Source: Candidatus Manganitrophus noduliformans (GTDB taxonomy: Bacteria; Nitrospirota; Nitrospiria; SBBL01; Manganitrophaceae). Taken from it: 64,000 bases of DNA. Below the pieces are notes generated by a model. That model was not told the DNA's origin. It did not search any database and worked only from the letters and a program-made list of their open reading frames with translations. This document shows, piece after piece, positions 7,942 to 16,443 of the stretch. Both the position numbers and the translations under genes were made by a program. The stretch is taken from assembly GCF_012184425.1 (NCBI RefSeq), contig NZ_VTOW01000002.1, positions 248,001 to 312,000 of the forward strand. The letters run 5' to 3'. How positions within the stretch are numbered: the stretch's first letter is position 1; each line of letters starts with the position of its first letter.

Positions 7942-10053
7942 ATGTCGAATGTTATAGATAGCAAATATAATAGGCGTATACGTGACACTGATCGACGCCG
8001 ATTCAAATCACTTGTACTATCTAACGATAGACGTAAGGAACAGCGACGACAAAGGTCAGTTGATATCGCCAATGAATTTAACCAAAAGTTCTTGAAACCA
8101 GGAGGAAGACACTCCAGAAGGACAAAAGAACGACGCGGTTTTCTTTGTCCGGCGAATATATTTCCAGAAAATTCAATCCTGAGAGAAAAAGAAGCCATCC
8201 ATGGAACGATTGTAAACATATCTTCCCAAGGCCTGGCCATCGCCTTATCGAGTGGTGCTGATTGGCTGACCTCCTGTAATGAGGTCACAATAACATGGGG
8301 TCCATCAACCGTATTATCCGGAAGAATAATCTGGAAAGATTTTAATTCATATTATCTCAACAACGGGAACAGTTATTTGATTGGTATTGAGCTTAACAAA
8401 ACAGCCAATAACAAATCTACCTTAAGATTCTCCCCACCCTTAGAAAAAAATCTAACCCGAATCGAATCGATCTCTGACATTCCTAGTGTTGATTTCTACC
8501 CGCTGTATATTGGAGGCAGGGATGTCGACACCGGCATTTATGGTTTCTCTGCAGACACAGCTAAATTGATATTGAACCCATCAGAGACTTTGCTGAATCA
8601 AGAGACCATATTGAATGGTTCCATACCGGATAACAATTTTAAAAGTACGTATGCAGCATACTGCATTGCTTACGACAACTATATTGATGAAGCAATTGAC
8701 GCCGCATTTAATGCGTGGCAAGAGTTTCGTCATACCTCTATTCATAAGAGGAAGCGCCTCTTTTATGATTTCTACGACAACATCAAGAATCATCGTAGTC
8801 AACTAATCGATTTAATGGTTAAGGAAGGCCACCCGCTACGATTAGCTGAATGGGAACATGCGGGAATGGTTAAGGCTTATGAACCAAAGACAATAAACTT
8901 TTATCTCAAACAACTTTTTAGGAAATTAGGCAACGATGGCGATGAACAGCTATTCCTCGCCAGAAAACCGGATGGTGTGGTATGTGTTATGCCCCCTGGG
9001 AATGCTCCATGTCCGAATTCTTTATTGGCTGCTTTCGCACTTCTTGGAGGCAACACCCTAATAATTAAACCACCACTTCGTAATCCTATATCCACAATGT
9101 ATCTCTGGAGAAAAGTAATCGGCGACGTCCTCCAATCCAACAAAATTTCGCCCGGAGTGGTAAATTTAATAATTGGTGATTCCGAAGGAATCCTAAAGAA
9201 ATGGCTCGCAAGTCCAAAGGTAAGCGATATTGTCTATTTCGGAGACAGTCATACAGGGCTCAATATCGGCTCACAGATTTATTCAAGTGGGAAAAAACCT
9301 ATCTTGGAACTTTCGGGTAATGACACAATGGTGATTTGGAAAGATGCAAATCTAGAAGGCGCTGCGGATTCACTTATCGAAGGATTTAACGGTTCAATGC
9401 AGATATGCATGGTAGCAAGACGTGCCGTGATACATCCAGCAATATATGATCAGTTTCAATCAATCATTTTAGATAAAATAAAAAAAATAAGTGCTGGTCT
9501 GCCGGATGACAAAACAAGTTATCTTGCTCCAGTAGGGAAAATTGAACTGTTCTATGAATACCTTTTAGATGCGTTAAGAAAAGGTGCACAATTGATTTAT
9601 GGAGGAACCCGCATCAATTATGCAGGCTCTCCCGATCCAAGTGGAATATTCATCACTCCAACTCTTATAACAGTCGAAGATATACCTATCGCGGAAACGA
9701 TGAAATGCACTCTGGAAGAAGGTTTTTTCCCTCTCCTCACACTCATAAATGCTTCAGATAGGTCTTCCAAGATTGAATCTGATGATATAATCTTTTCTAG
9801 AATCATGACCTTTTTAGATCAGAATACATACGGCCTTCGAACTTCTGTCTGGATTGAGTCAAAACGTTACATGAAAAAATTCATAAAATCCATCCAAGGT
9901 AGCGGGATTATTCGGATCAATTTACTTCACACTGGATTCTCTGCCTTTGTTGGAACTCACGGTGGCCCAAAGCGATCAGGGGGGCCGTTTGGCGAACTCA
10001 ATTATTTATGGGAAAAAACAACACATCTTCAAGGAATAGCTTTAAGAGAGTGA
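7942..10053 (+). CDS. PilZ domain fused to an aldehyde dehydrogenase
   Basis: 703 residues. The ATG at 7942 is preceded by GAGGAGA. The first 65 residues are Arg-rich, and the PilZ domain has RxxxR at 60-64 and NxSxxG at 92-97. Residues about 190-690 form an NAD(P)-dependent aldehyde dehydrogenase with the expected catalytic set: Asn354, Lys376 (IIKPP), Glu456 (LELSGN) and the nucleophile Cys489 (QICMVARR). It should oxidise an aldehyde to an acid, or work in reverse as an acyl-CoA reductase; the sequence does not decide. It completes the PilZ-enzyme trio and is A+T-rich like its upstream neighbour. The next gene, a sensor kinase, starts 29 bases later and is probably in the same transcript. 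Confidence 0.87.
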   Translation: MSNVIDSKYNRRIRDTDRRRFKSLVLSNDRRKEQRRQRSVDIANEFNQKFLKPGGRHSRRTKERRGFLCPANIFPENSILREKEAIHGTIVNISSQGLAIALSSGADWLTSCNEVTITWGPSTVLSGRIIWKDFNSYYLNNGNSYLIGIELNKTANNKSTLRFSPPLEKNLTRIESISDIPSVDFYPLYIGGRDVDTGIYGFSADTAKLILNPSETLLNQETILNGSIPDNNFKSTYAAYCIAYDNYIDEAIDAAFNAWQEFRHTSIHKRKRLFYDFYDNIKNHRSQLIDLMVKEGHPLRLAEWEHAGMVKAYEPKTINFYLKQLFRKLGNDGDEQLFLARKPDGVVCVMPPGNAPCPNSLLAAFALLGGNTLIIKPPLRNPISTMYLWRKVIGDVLQSNKISPGVVNLIIGDSEGILKKWLASPKVSDIVYFGDSHTGLNIGSQIYSSGKKPILELSGNDTMVIWKDANLEGAADSLIEGFNGSMQICMVARRAVIHPAIYDQFQSIILDKIKKISAGLPDDKTSYLAPVGKIELFYEYLLDALRKGAQLIYGGTRINYAGSPDPSGIFITPTLITVEDIPIAETMKCTLEEGFFPLLTLINASDRSSKIESDDIIFSRIMTFLDQNTYGLRTSVWIESKRYMKKFIKSIQGSGIIRINLLHTGFSAFVGTHGGPKRSGGPFGELNYLWEKTTHLQGIALRE

Positions 10054-10082
10054 ACCGTGAAAAATAATTTGAGGTTATCGGT

Positions 10083-13000
10083 TTGATTCAACTCCTGCCA
10101 GGAGAATACCATTTTAATGCGTTTGGGATTCCCGTACTTCTTTGTGGGGTACTTATTTTATTTTTAGGCATTTTCACATTCTTCAAAAGTAGTAGAACAC
10201 AGGTTAACCTTTCTTTTTTCTTGTCCTGTTTTTCTATATCTATCTGGTTAATAGGAATCACTCTAGTTTATTTTTCTGGAGACGAAGAGACTGCCTTTTT
10301 TTGGGGACGATTCCTTTGGGCTGGTCTTGTCTTTATTGGTAGCTCTATTTATTTCCTGACGCTATCGCTGACTGATCTAACTGAAAATCGCCGAAATATT
10401 TTAATCATCAATTTTATAGTTTCTGGGCTTTTTTGTTTATCCGTTCTAACAACAGATAAATTTATTTATGGCGTTTGGAAATATAATTGGGGTTATTATC
10501 CAAAGGCAAATCTCCTCTATTATTTCTACATCCCTTTTTTCTTCACCCAAATGCTAGTCAGTCTATATAATTTTTATCTCGCCTATAGACGCGCTGACAA
10601 TCCTGTTCGAAAGCAACAAATGCGCTTAGTGCTTATTGCATTTGGTGTAGCATACACAGCTTCAGTCGATTATCTTCCTAATCTCGGGTTTGGTATTTAT
10701 CCCTTTGGCTACCTTCCAATGCTTATATTTACTGGGATAATGTTTTATTCCATAATCAGATACAAATTATGGGACATATCAACGGTTATACACAAGACTC
10801 TGATGTGGTTAACCACGTCCGGTTTAGCCCTTTTACCAGTTTTATTCACCATCTTATCGGCAAGACCATGGATTACCAATCTCACCGATCTTCAGCTTTC
10901 TGGTCTAGTCGCCCTTTACTTTCTTCTCTTAGTTTTCTACATCAAAACCATCCAGCCCCGCATCGACCATCTCTTCCAACGCCGGAAGTACGACATGCAA
11001 AAGATCTTGCAGGGAATGGTCAAGGAATTAGTTCTTCTTAAAGACCTGGAGGGCCTCATCAATAAAATTGTAGCGACTATTCGCGAAGCACTTTATGTTT
11101 CCAACTCATCAATTATTCTTTGGGAGAAAAAAAGGGCACGGTATTCAATGCGTGGTCTGGATTTGGATATCGATCTCTCCTCGCATCACACTTTTATGGA
11201 TTGGCTAAGAAGAGAAGACCGGGTAGTGGAGTGGAACGAAATCGAGGCCGACCCCCGCTTTACTGAAATCAAAAGTTCCGCACGGCAGTATTTTGAAGCG
11301 TTATCCGTCAAGGTTGCGCTTCCGCTCATACATGATAAGAACCTTATCGGCATCATCAACCTCGGAGAGAAAGACAATCTCAAACCGTTCACCCGCTCGG
11401 ACATTGAATTTCTGTCTAACCTTCGGGTGGAAGCCTCCATCGCCCTTTCCAATTCTCTTTTGTACGATGATGTCCAAAAGATGTCGGAGGCCATTCGGCA
11501 ATGGGCCCTGGATTTGGAAAAGAAAGTCGAAGAACGGACCCGTGAATTATCCGAGAGCAAAGAAGAATTGGAGCGCTCCTATAAAAAACTCCAGGAGCTC
11601 GACCAAGTCAAAACCCAATTCTTCGCCAACATCTCCCATGAGCTTCGCACTCCCCTCACGCTGATCCTGGCCCCGCTGGAATCGATTCTACACCGGGATT
11701 CGGTCCAAGGTGAACGAAGAGAAGATTTAAGTGCCATGTACCAGAACGGCCTTCGCCTTCTCAAATTAATCAATAACCTCCTCGATCTGGCGAAGATCGA
11801 CGCCGGGAAAATGCAGCTTTCTCACTTAAAGACCGACTTTACAAAATTCACCAAAGGGATCATTGCCTCCGTCACCCCCTTGGCGGAGAAGAAGGGGATC
11901 TCCCTCTCGTTTACCGGCCCGAATCCGCTCAACGAGTTTTACTTCGATCGAGATAAAATTGAGAAGGTCCTTTTGAACCTGATCTTCAATGCCCTCAAAT
12001 TCACCAATCCGGGAGGGAAGGTCGATGTCTCCTGTGAACAGAGAGAGGATCAAATTCTTGTCCGGATCTCCGACACCGGAATCGGCATCGCGAAAGAGAA
12101 TATCGACAAACTTTTTAATCGCTTCTCCCAGATTGACGCCTCGTCCAACCGCCGTTTCGAAGGAACCGGAATCGGGCTCGCCTTGTCGAAAGAATTGATC
12201 GAGCTCCATAAAGGAGAGATTTGGGCCGAAAGCGAATTGGGTAAAGGAACCGTGATCAGTTTTACCCTTCCCTATCTGACCGATCCAATCTGTATCCCCG
12301 AGCATGGAAAGGAAGGCGAAGCCGATTGGACACGCTCGCTCCACAAGGCGGCGGAATATACGACCGCGGGTATCGTTCAGGAAGGGCAATCGATCCAGAC
12401 GGCCCCCTCAAACGGCGCGCCGGCAGGGGCCCCCAAGATCCTCGTGGTCGAAGACAATCCCGACATGCTCCACTTTCTGGTGACGCAACTTCAAGACGAC
12501 TATCAAGTCGTCACCGCCCAGAATGGAGTGGACGGGGTGCAGTGCGCCCAGACCGATCTCCCCAATCTGATCCTCTCCGACGTCATGATGCCGATCAAAG
12601 ACGGGTATCAGCTCTGCCGGGAGGTCAAAGAAAACGCCTTGACGAAACATATCCCCATCGTCTTGATCTCCGCCAAAGCCGATCTCTCGATGAAGATCGA
12701 AGGGTTGGAGTATGGCGCCGACGACTACCTCACGAAACCGTTCAGCTGCGAAGAGCTGCGGGCGCGCATCAAATCGCTCCTCAACCAGCGCGGCCTGGAG
12801 ACTCAGCTGATTCATTCGGAGAAGATGGCGGCCCTCGGGCTTTTGGTGGCGGGGATGGCGCATGAGATCAACAACCCGATCAGCTTTGCGAAAGTCAGCT
12901 TGGAAAATCTTCACAACACCCTCGCAGAGCAGGACCGGCTCCTCAAAGAGGGAGCGGCCCCGGACAGCGCCGAGATGAAGCGGCTCAATGCCAAGATTGA

Positions 13001-13589
13001 CCGGGCCTTTTCGATCATCAAGACGGGACTTGATCGGACCGAGGCGATCGTTTCCGATCTGAAAGCGTTCGTCAGAAAAGACGAGGCCCAATTCAGACCG
13101 ACCGATCTCCATGAAGGCCTCGACTCCACCCTCAACCTGATGCGGACCGAATTGAAGGATCGAATCACGATTGTCAAAGAGTACGGCGAGATCGATCCGG
13201 TCGACGCGGTCCCTGGGCAGCTCAATCAAGTCTTCATGAACCTGCTACAGAACGCCATCCACGCCATTCCGGACGAAGGAGAAATACGGATCAAGACCTG
13301 GAAAGAAGACGATCGGGTGAAGATTTCCGTGAAGGACAGCGGCACCGGGATCTCGCCGGAGCATCAAAAGCGGATCTTCGAACCTTTCTTCACCACCAAA
13401 GAGGCCGGAAAAGGGACCGGGCTGGGGCTCTCCGTCAGCTACCGAATTCTCCAGAGCCACCGGGGAGACATCACCGTCATCAGCCGGCCGGGACAAGGGA
13501 CGGAGTTTGTGATAACCTTACCGGTGCGGCAAACGATCAGCACGGCACATCAAAACACATTAGGCGCAAGGGGTAAGGAGACAAGTTAA
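10083..13589 (+). CDS. Hybrid sensor histidine kinase with 7-TM input, GAF, kinase-receiver-kinase
   Basis: 1168 residues starting at TTG with GAGGT eight bases upstream. The order is 7-TM input (about 1-290), GAF (about 310-465), coiled coil, kinase with His519 (NISHELRTP) and ATPase domain, receiver with Asp833, and a second kinase with His927 (GMAHEINNP) and ATPase domain. Unlike its paralogue at 557 it has no final receiver, so it may pass phosphate to the receiver protein encoded at 13656. The first 800 bases are A+T-rich like the PilZ genes, while the kinase part is much more G+C-rich, which suggests a mosaic origin. Helices and GAF closely resemble those of the first kinase. Confidence 0.9.
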   Translation: MIQLLPGEYHFNAFGIPVLLCGVLILFLGIFTFFKSSRTQVNLSFFLSCFSISIWLIGITLVYFSGDEETAFFWGRFLWAGLVFIGSSIYFLTLSLTDLTENRRNILIINFIVSGLFCLSVLTTDKFIYGVWKYNWGYYPKANLLYYFYIPFFFTQMLVSLYNFYLAYRRADNPVRKQQMRLVLIAFGVAYTASVDYLPNLGFGIYPFGYLPMLIFTGIMFYSIIRYKLWDISTVIHKTLMWLTTSGLALLPVLFTILSARPWITNLTDLQLSGLVALYFLLLVFYIKTIQPRIDHLFQRRKYDMQKILQGMVKELVLLKDLEGLINKIVATIREALYVSNSSIILWEKKRARYSMRGLDLDIDLSSHHTFMDWLRREDRVVEWNEIEADPRFTEIKSSARQYFEALSVKVALPLIHDKNLIGIINLGEKDNLKPFTRSDIEFLSNLRVEASIALSNSLLYDDVQKMSEAIRQWALDLEKKVEERTRELSESKEELERSYKKLQELDQVKTQFFANISHELRTPLTLILAPLESILHRDSVQGERREDLSAMYQNGLRLLKLINNLLDLAKIDAGKMQLSHLKTDFTKFTKGIIASVTPLAEKKGISLSFTGPNPLNEFYFDRDKIEKVLLNLIFNALKFTNPGGKVDVSCEQREDQILVRISDTGIGIAKENIDKLFNRFSQIDASSNRRFEGTGIGLALSKELIELHKGEIWAESELGKGTVISFTLPYLTDPICIPEHGKEGEADWTRSLHKAAEYTTAGIVQEGQSIQTAPSNGAPAGAPKILVVEDNPDMLHFLVTQLQDDYQVVTAQNGVDGVQCAQTDLPNLILSDVMMPIKDGYQLCREVKENALTKHIPIVLISAKADLSMKIEGLEYGADDYLTKPFSCEELRARIKSLLNQRGLETQLIHSEKMAALGLLVAGMAHEINNPISFAKVSLENLHNTLAEQDRLLKEGAAPDSAEMKRLNAKIDRAFSIIKTGLDRTEAIVSDLKAFVRKDEAQFRPTDLHEGLDSTLNLMRTELKDRITIVKEYGEIDPVDAVPGQLNQVFMNLLQNAIHAIPDEGEIRIKTWKEDDRVKISVKDSGTGISPEHQKRIFEPFFTTKEAGKGTGLGLSVSYRILQSHRGDITVISRPGQGTEFVITLPVRQTISTAHQNTLGARGKETS

Positions 13590-13608
13590 GCGGCTTTCGC
13601 AGCTTAAC
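13585..13608 (+). terminator. Weak hairpin at the end of the second hybrid kinase
   Basis: GTTAAGC and GCTTAAC form a perfect 7-bp stem around a 10-base loop, overlapping the stop codon, followed by a pyrimidine-rich tract (TCTCTCCCCTCTTT). It lacks a clean T-run, so it may be a weak terminator or nothing. Confidence 0.3.
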
Positions 13609-13655
13609 TCTCTCCCCTCTTTCGCTCCTGTAACTTATATTTAGAAGGGACCTTC

Positions 13656-14855
13656 ATGCAGCAAGGAATCCATCCCAAAGATTACCCCGTTCTTTTCGTC
13701 GATGATGAAGAGATGGCCTTGATCAGCCTGGAGGAGCAATACGAGCGGGAGTTCACGATCTATACTGCAAAGAGCGGAAAAGAGGCGATCGAGACATTGC
13801 AGGCTCATCCGGAGATCGCCCTCATCATCAGCGATCAGCGGATGCCGGGGATGAGCGGCGTTGAATTTCTCGCCCAAGCGAAAAAGGCCGTTCCGGAAGC
13901 GGTCCGGATGCTGCTGACCGCCTATACCGAAATGGAAATGGTCATCGAGGCGATCAACAAGGGAAACATCTATCGCTATATCACCAAGCCTTACGACGTC
14001 GCCGACCTTCGCTGCGCGATGATCCAGGGGATCGAGCACTACTACCTTGTCAAGGAGCGGGACCGGCTCTATGCCGAGAAGATCGAAACCCTCAAGCGGG
14101 TCGCCCGGACCAACCGGCTGACCGCCATCGGCACCTTGGCGGCCGGCATGGCGCATGAGATCAACAACCCGATGGTCGCGATCTATACTTTTCTTCAGAT
14201 GCTCCCCCAGAAGCTCAAAGAGCCTCAATTGGACAAAGAATATCTGGAGAAATTCTACAGCCTCTCCATCCGGGAAGCGGAGCGGATCCAGACGCTGATC
14301 CGTAAATTGCTCGACTTTTCCAAGAACGGAGATCAGGACGAGCTCATCTTCAAAGAGAGCCAAATCAATCTGATCCTGCAGGAGGTGGTCTCTCTCCTGA
14401 AGCATGAAGCGAATAAAAAGGAAACCACCCTCGACCTTCAACTGGCTTCGGACATCCCCCTCGGGAAAATCGATTCGGAAAAGATCCGGCAGGTCTTTTT
14501 GAATTTGATTCTAAACGCCATCCATGCGACCCGCTCAGGCAAGATCACGGCGACCTCTTCTTTTCATCAAGACGAGCGGGGACAAGGCTACCTTCAAGTC
14601 GCGGTGGCCGATACGGGCGCCGGCATCTCGGAAGAGAATTTGGAGAAATTGTTCAACCCCTTCTTCACCACCAAAGACGCGCAAGGGACCGGCCTGGGGC
14701 TGATGATCTGCCATCACATTGTCGACCAACACCGCGGAAATATCGACGTCCAATCGAAACTGGGAAAAGGGACGACGATGACCGTTCAAATCCCGGTCGA
14801 TCCCACCCGGCATGAGCGCCGGAAAACGGAACGGAGAGAGAAAAGCAGGGATTAG
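13656..14855 (+). CDS. Receiver domain-histidine kinase protein
   Basis: 399 residues with no membrane segment. The receiver (about 10-130) has the acidic pair Asp16-Asp17, phospho-acceptor Asp60 (IISDQRMPG) and Lys in YITKPY. The kinase part has His167 (GMAHEINNP) and a full ATPase domain ending GTGLGLMIC. The layout suits a cytoplasmic phosphorelay partner for the two membrane kinases upstream, with autophosphorylation tuned by its own receiver. The last 15 residues (RHERRKTERREK) resemble the Arg-rich leaders of the three PilZ proteins. No output domain is present, so the final effector is not encoded next to it. Confidence 0.87.
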   Translation: MQQGIHPKDYPVLFVDDEEMALISLEEQYEREFTIYTAKSGKEAIETLQAHPEIALIISDQRMPGMSGVEFLAQAKKAVPEAVRMLLTAYTEMEMVIEAINKGNIYRYITKPYDVADLRCAMIQGIEHYYLVKERDRLYAEKIETLKRVARTNRLTAIGTLAAGMAHEINNPMVAIYTFLQMLPQKLKEPQLDKEYLEKFYSLSIREAERIQTLIRKLLDFSKNGDQDELIFKESQINLILQEVVSLLKHEANKKETTLDLQLASDIPLGKIDSEKIRQVFLNLILNAIHATRSGKITATSSFHQDERGQGYLQVAVADTGAGISEENLEKLFNPFFTTKDAQGTGLGLMICHHIVDQHRGNIDVQSKLGKGTTMTVQIPVDPTRHERRKTERREKSRD

Positions 14856-14998
14856 ATGCGGACGGATTCGGCTTAAAAGCGACCGATTCTTACACCCCCC
14901 TTCTAATCCGTCTCCACCTCCCCCTGTTTATTTATTCGTGTTCGCCGAACCCGCCTCTTTATTACCCCCTTGTTTCCCCCCACCGGAATAAATTATTC

Positions 14999-15027
14999 TT
15001 GACTTGCAAGGCGCATCCGAATAAAAT
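14999..15027 (+). promoter_or_regulatory. Strong putative promoter for the YtxH-TetR unit
   Basis: TTGACT (14999-15004), a 17-base spacer and TAAAAT (15022-15027) form a near-consensus sigma-70 promoter about 100 bases before the YtxH gene. A palindrome overlaps the -10 box. Confidence 0.6.
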
Positions 15028-15043
15028 GACCCATAGGTCATTT
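15024..15043. promoter_or_regulatory. Palindromic operator overlapping the -10 box, candidate TetR site
   Basis: AAATGACC and GGTCATTT are perfect 8-bp inverted arms separated by CATA. The site overlaps the -10 box and the expected transcription start of the promoter at 14999, where binding would block RNA polymerase. The TetR-family gene two positions downstream is the obvious candidate binder. This is inferred from position and symmetry. Confidence 0.5.
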
Positions 15044-15127
15044 ACGACTATCCATTCATCAATCCCACCTGCGGCGAGGAAGCACCGGCTTTTCTCATCG
15101 CCGCTTTAAAATATAAAGGAGGAAACC

Positions 15128-15535
15128 ATGAGCGAAGGACGACACTATTTCTTTGGGGGAATGATGTTTATGTTGGGCCTCACGGTCGGGATCGGCGCCG
15201 GCTTTCTTCTGGCGCCGCGCTCGGGACGCGACACCCGCAGACAAATCAAAGGACTCGCCGATGAGACCGGAACCCATCTCGGCCGGATCGCGGATGAAAC
15301 CAAACAGGTCTTCTCCGGCGTGGTGAAGCACGGAAAAGAGCTGGCAAAAGAGACCGGCGGCCATTTGGACAATATCACGCAGGAAGCGAAACAGACCGCG
15401 GACAAGATCACCGCGCACGGAAAGCAGATCGCGAAAGAGACCGGCGGCCACTTGGAGAATATCACGAAAGAAGCGAGGCAGACCGCGGACCAGATCGCCG
15501 CGCACGGAAAAGAACTCATGCGGGATTCGGCCTGA
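15128..15535 (+). CDS. YtxH-like membrane-anchored stress protein with 29-residue repeats
   Basis: 135 residues. One N-terminal hydrophobic segment (about 10-30, FFGGMMFMLGLTVGIGAG) leads to the APRSGRDTR motif typical of YtxH/GvpP-like proteins. The rest is charged and probably forms amphipathic helix. It contains a 29-residue unit (HGKxxAKETGGHLxNIT...QTADxI) present twice plus the start of a third copy; the DNA copies are spaced by exactly 87 bases. Related proteins are general-stress or LEA-like. AAAGGAGG precedes the ATG. The gene sits ahead of an osmotic-stress gene block and under a promoter with a likely TetR operator. Confidence 0.75.
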   Translation: MSEGRHYFFGGMMFMLGLTVGIGAGFLLAPRSGRDTRRQIKGLADETGTHLGRIADETKQVFSGVVKHGKELAKETGGHLDNITQEAKQTADKITAHGKQIAKETGGHLENITKEARQTADQIAAHGKELMRDSA

Positions 15536-15654
15536 TCCGGGCCGGCCGGTGAAGAAAGCGATCTTCCCCGGAACCCTCTTTCGGCCTGAAAGGCCGCGTG
15601 CGCGCCGGTCGCGCCGCCGCGTCAAAGCGCCCGGATCGGATACCGACAGAGATC

Positions 15655-16311
15655 ATGATCGACCATAGTGTTCTTAAGTCAAAAGAATCCTCCCCGCTTC
15701 TACAAACGCGGGTGGAGCGAAGAAAAGAGAAAACCCGTCGGACGCTGATGGAAGTGGCGCTCTCCCTTTTCTATGAAAAGGGAATTTATCTGACGAAAAT
15801 CGAAGATGTTACGGCCCGGGCCGACATTGGGAAGGGAACTTTCTACCTTTACTTTGATACCAAAGAGTTGCTTCTCCAGGCCGTTCTGGAAGAGGGGCTC
15901 CACCGCTTGCTTGTCCAAGCGACGGAAGCGGCCGAAACGGCCAAGCCGGGTCCGGGTCGAATCGGCGCGATCATCCGATCTCAACTCGATTTCTATCAGG
16001 ATCATCCCGAATACCTTCTGCTGTTCCACCAGGTCTGCGGCCTGCTCCAGCTGCAAACCGGTTCGGTCAAAGAGCTAAGAGAGGTCTACGGCCGCTACCT
16101 CAACGAATTGGGCCGGCTCGTGCAGCCGGCGCTGACCGGCAAGGGAAGCCGGACCGGTTTTCCACGCGAGTTCGGAATGGCCCTTTCGGCCGTGACGTCG
16201 GGCCTGCTGACCTATCACCTGCTCTTCGGGAAAAACAGGGTCTCCAAGCGCCGGAGGGCCGACGTCGAGATCCAAATCAAAAGGAGCCTCTCCGCGCTGA
16301 TCAAAGAGTAA
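15655..16311 (+). CDS. TetR/AcrR family transcriptional regulator
   Basis: 218 residues from the ATG at 15655; an in-frame ATG at 15598 would add 19 residues unlike the family. The N-terminal helix-turn-helix is clear: RRTLMEVALSLF, then IEDVTARADIGKGTFYLYF and TKELLLQAV. The remaining helices form a ligand domain of unknown specificity. It lies 119 bases after the YtxH gene and may be co-transcribed with it, giving autorepression through the palindrome at 15024. It may also influence the glgE cluster downstream. The ribosome site is weak, so the start is uncertain. Confidence 0.82.
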   Translation: MIDHSVLKSKESSPLLQTRVERRKEKTRRTLMEVALSLFYEKGIYLTKIEDVTARADIGKGTFYLYFDTKELLLQAVLEEGLHRLLVQATEAAETAKPGPGRIGAIIRSQLDFYQDHPEYLLLFHQVCGLLQLQTGSVKELREVYGRYLNELGRLVQPALTGKGSRTGFPREFGMALSAVTSGLLTYHLLFGKNRVSKRRRADVEIQIKRSLSALIKE

Positions 16312-16383
16312 CCAGCCCGTCGCGACACGAAAGGAGCCGTCGATATCTCAGAACAGCGGACAACCTACCGATTGAGAATCCCA

Positions 16384-16419
16384 GGATGGAAGGGAAACGA
16401 CTTCGCCCCTCTTCCATCC
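16384..16419 (+). other. Hairpin in the glgE leader
   Basis: GGATGGAAG and CTTCCATCC form a perfect 9-bp stem around an 18-base loop just upstream of the glgE ribosome site. There is no T-run, so it is more likely an mRNA leader structure than a terminator. Confidence 0.3.
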
Positions 16420-16443
16420 CAGCCACCCAGGGAGCGATGAACC

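Noticed and set aside
15329-15535. Direct repeats considered as a CRISPR-like array
   Set aside because: The repeats lie inside a reading frame with an 87-base period and no spacers.
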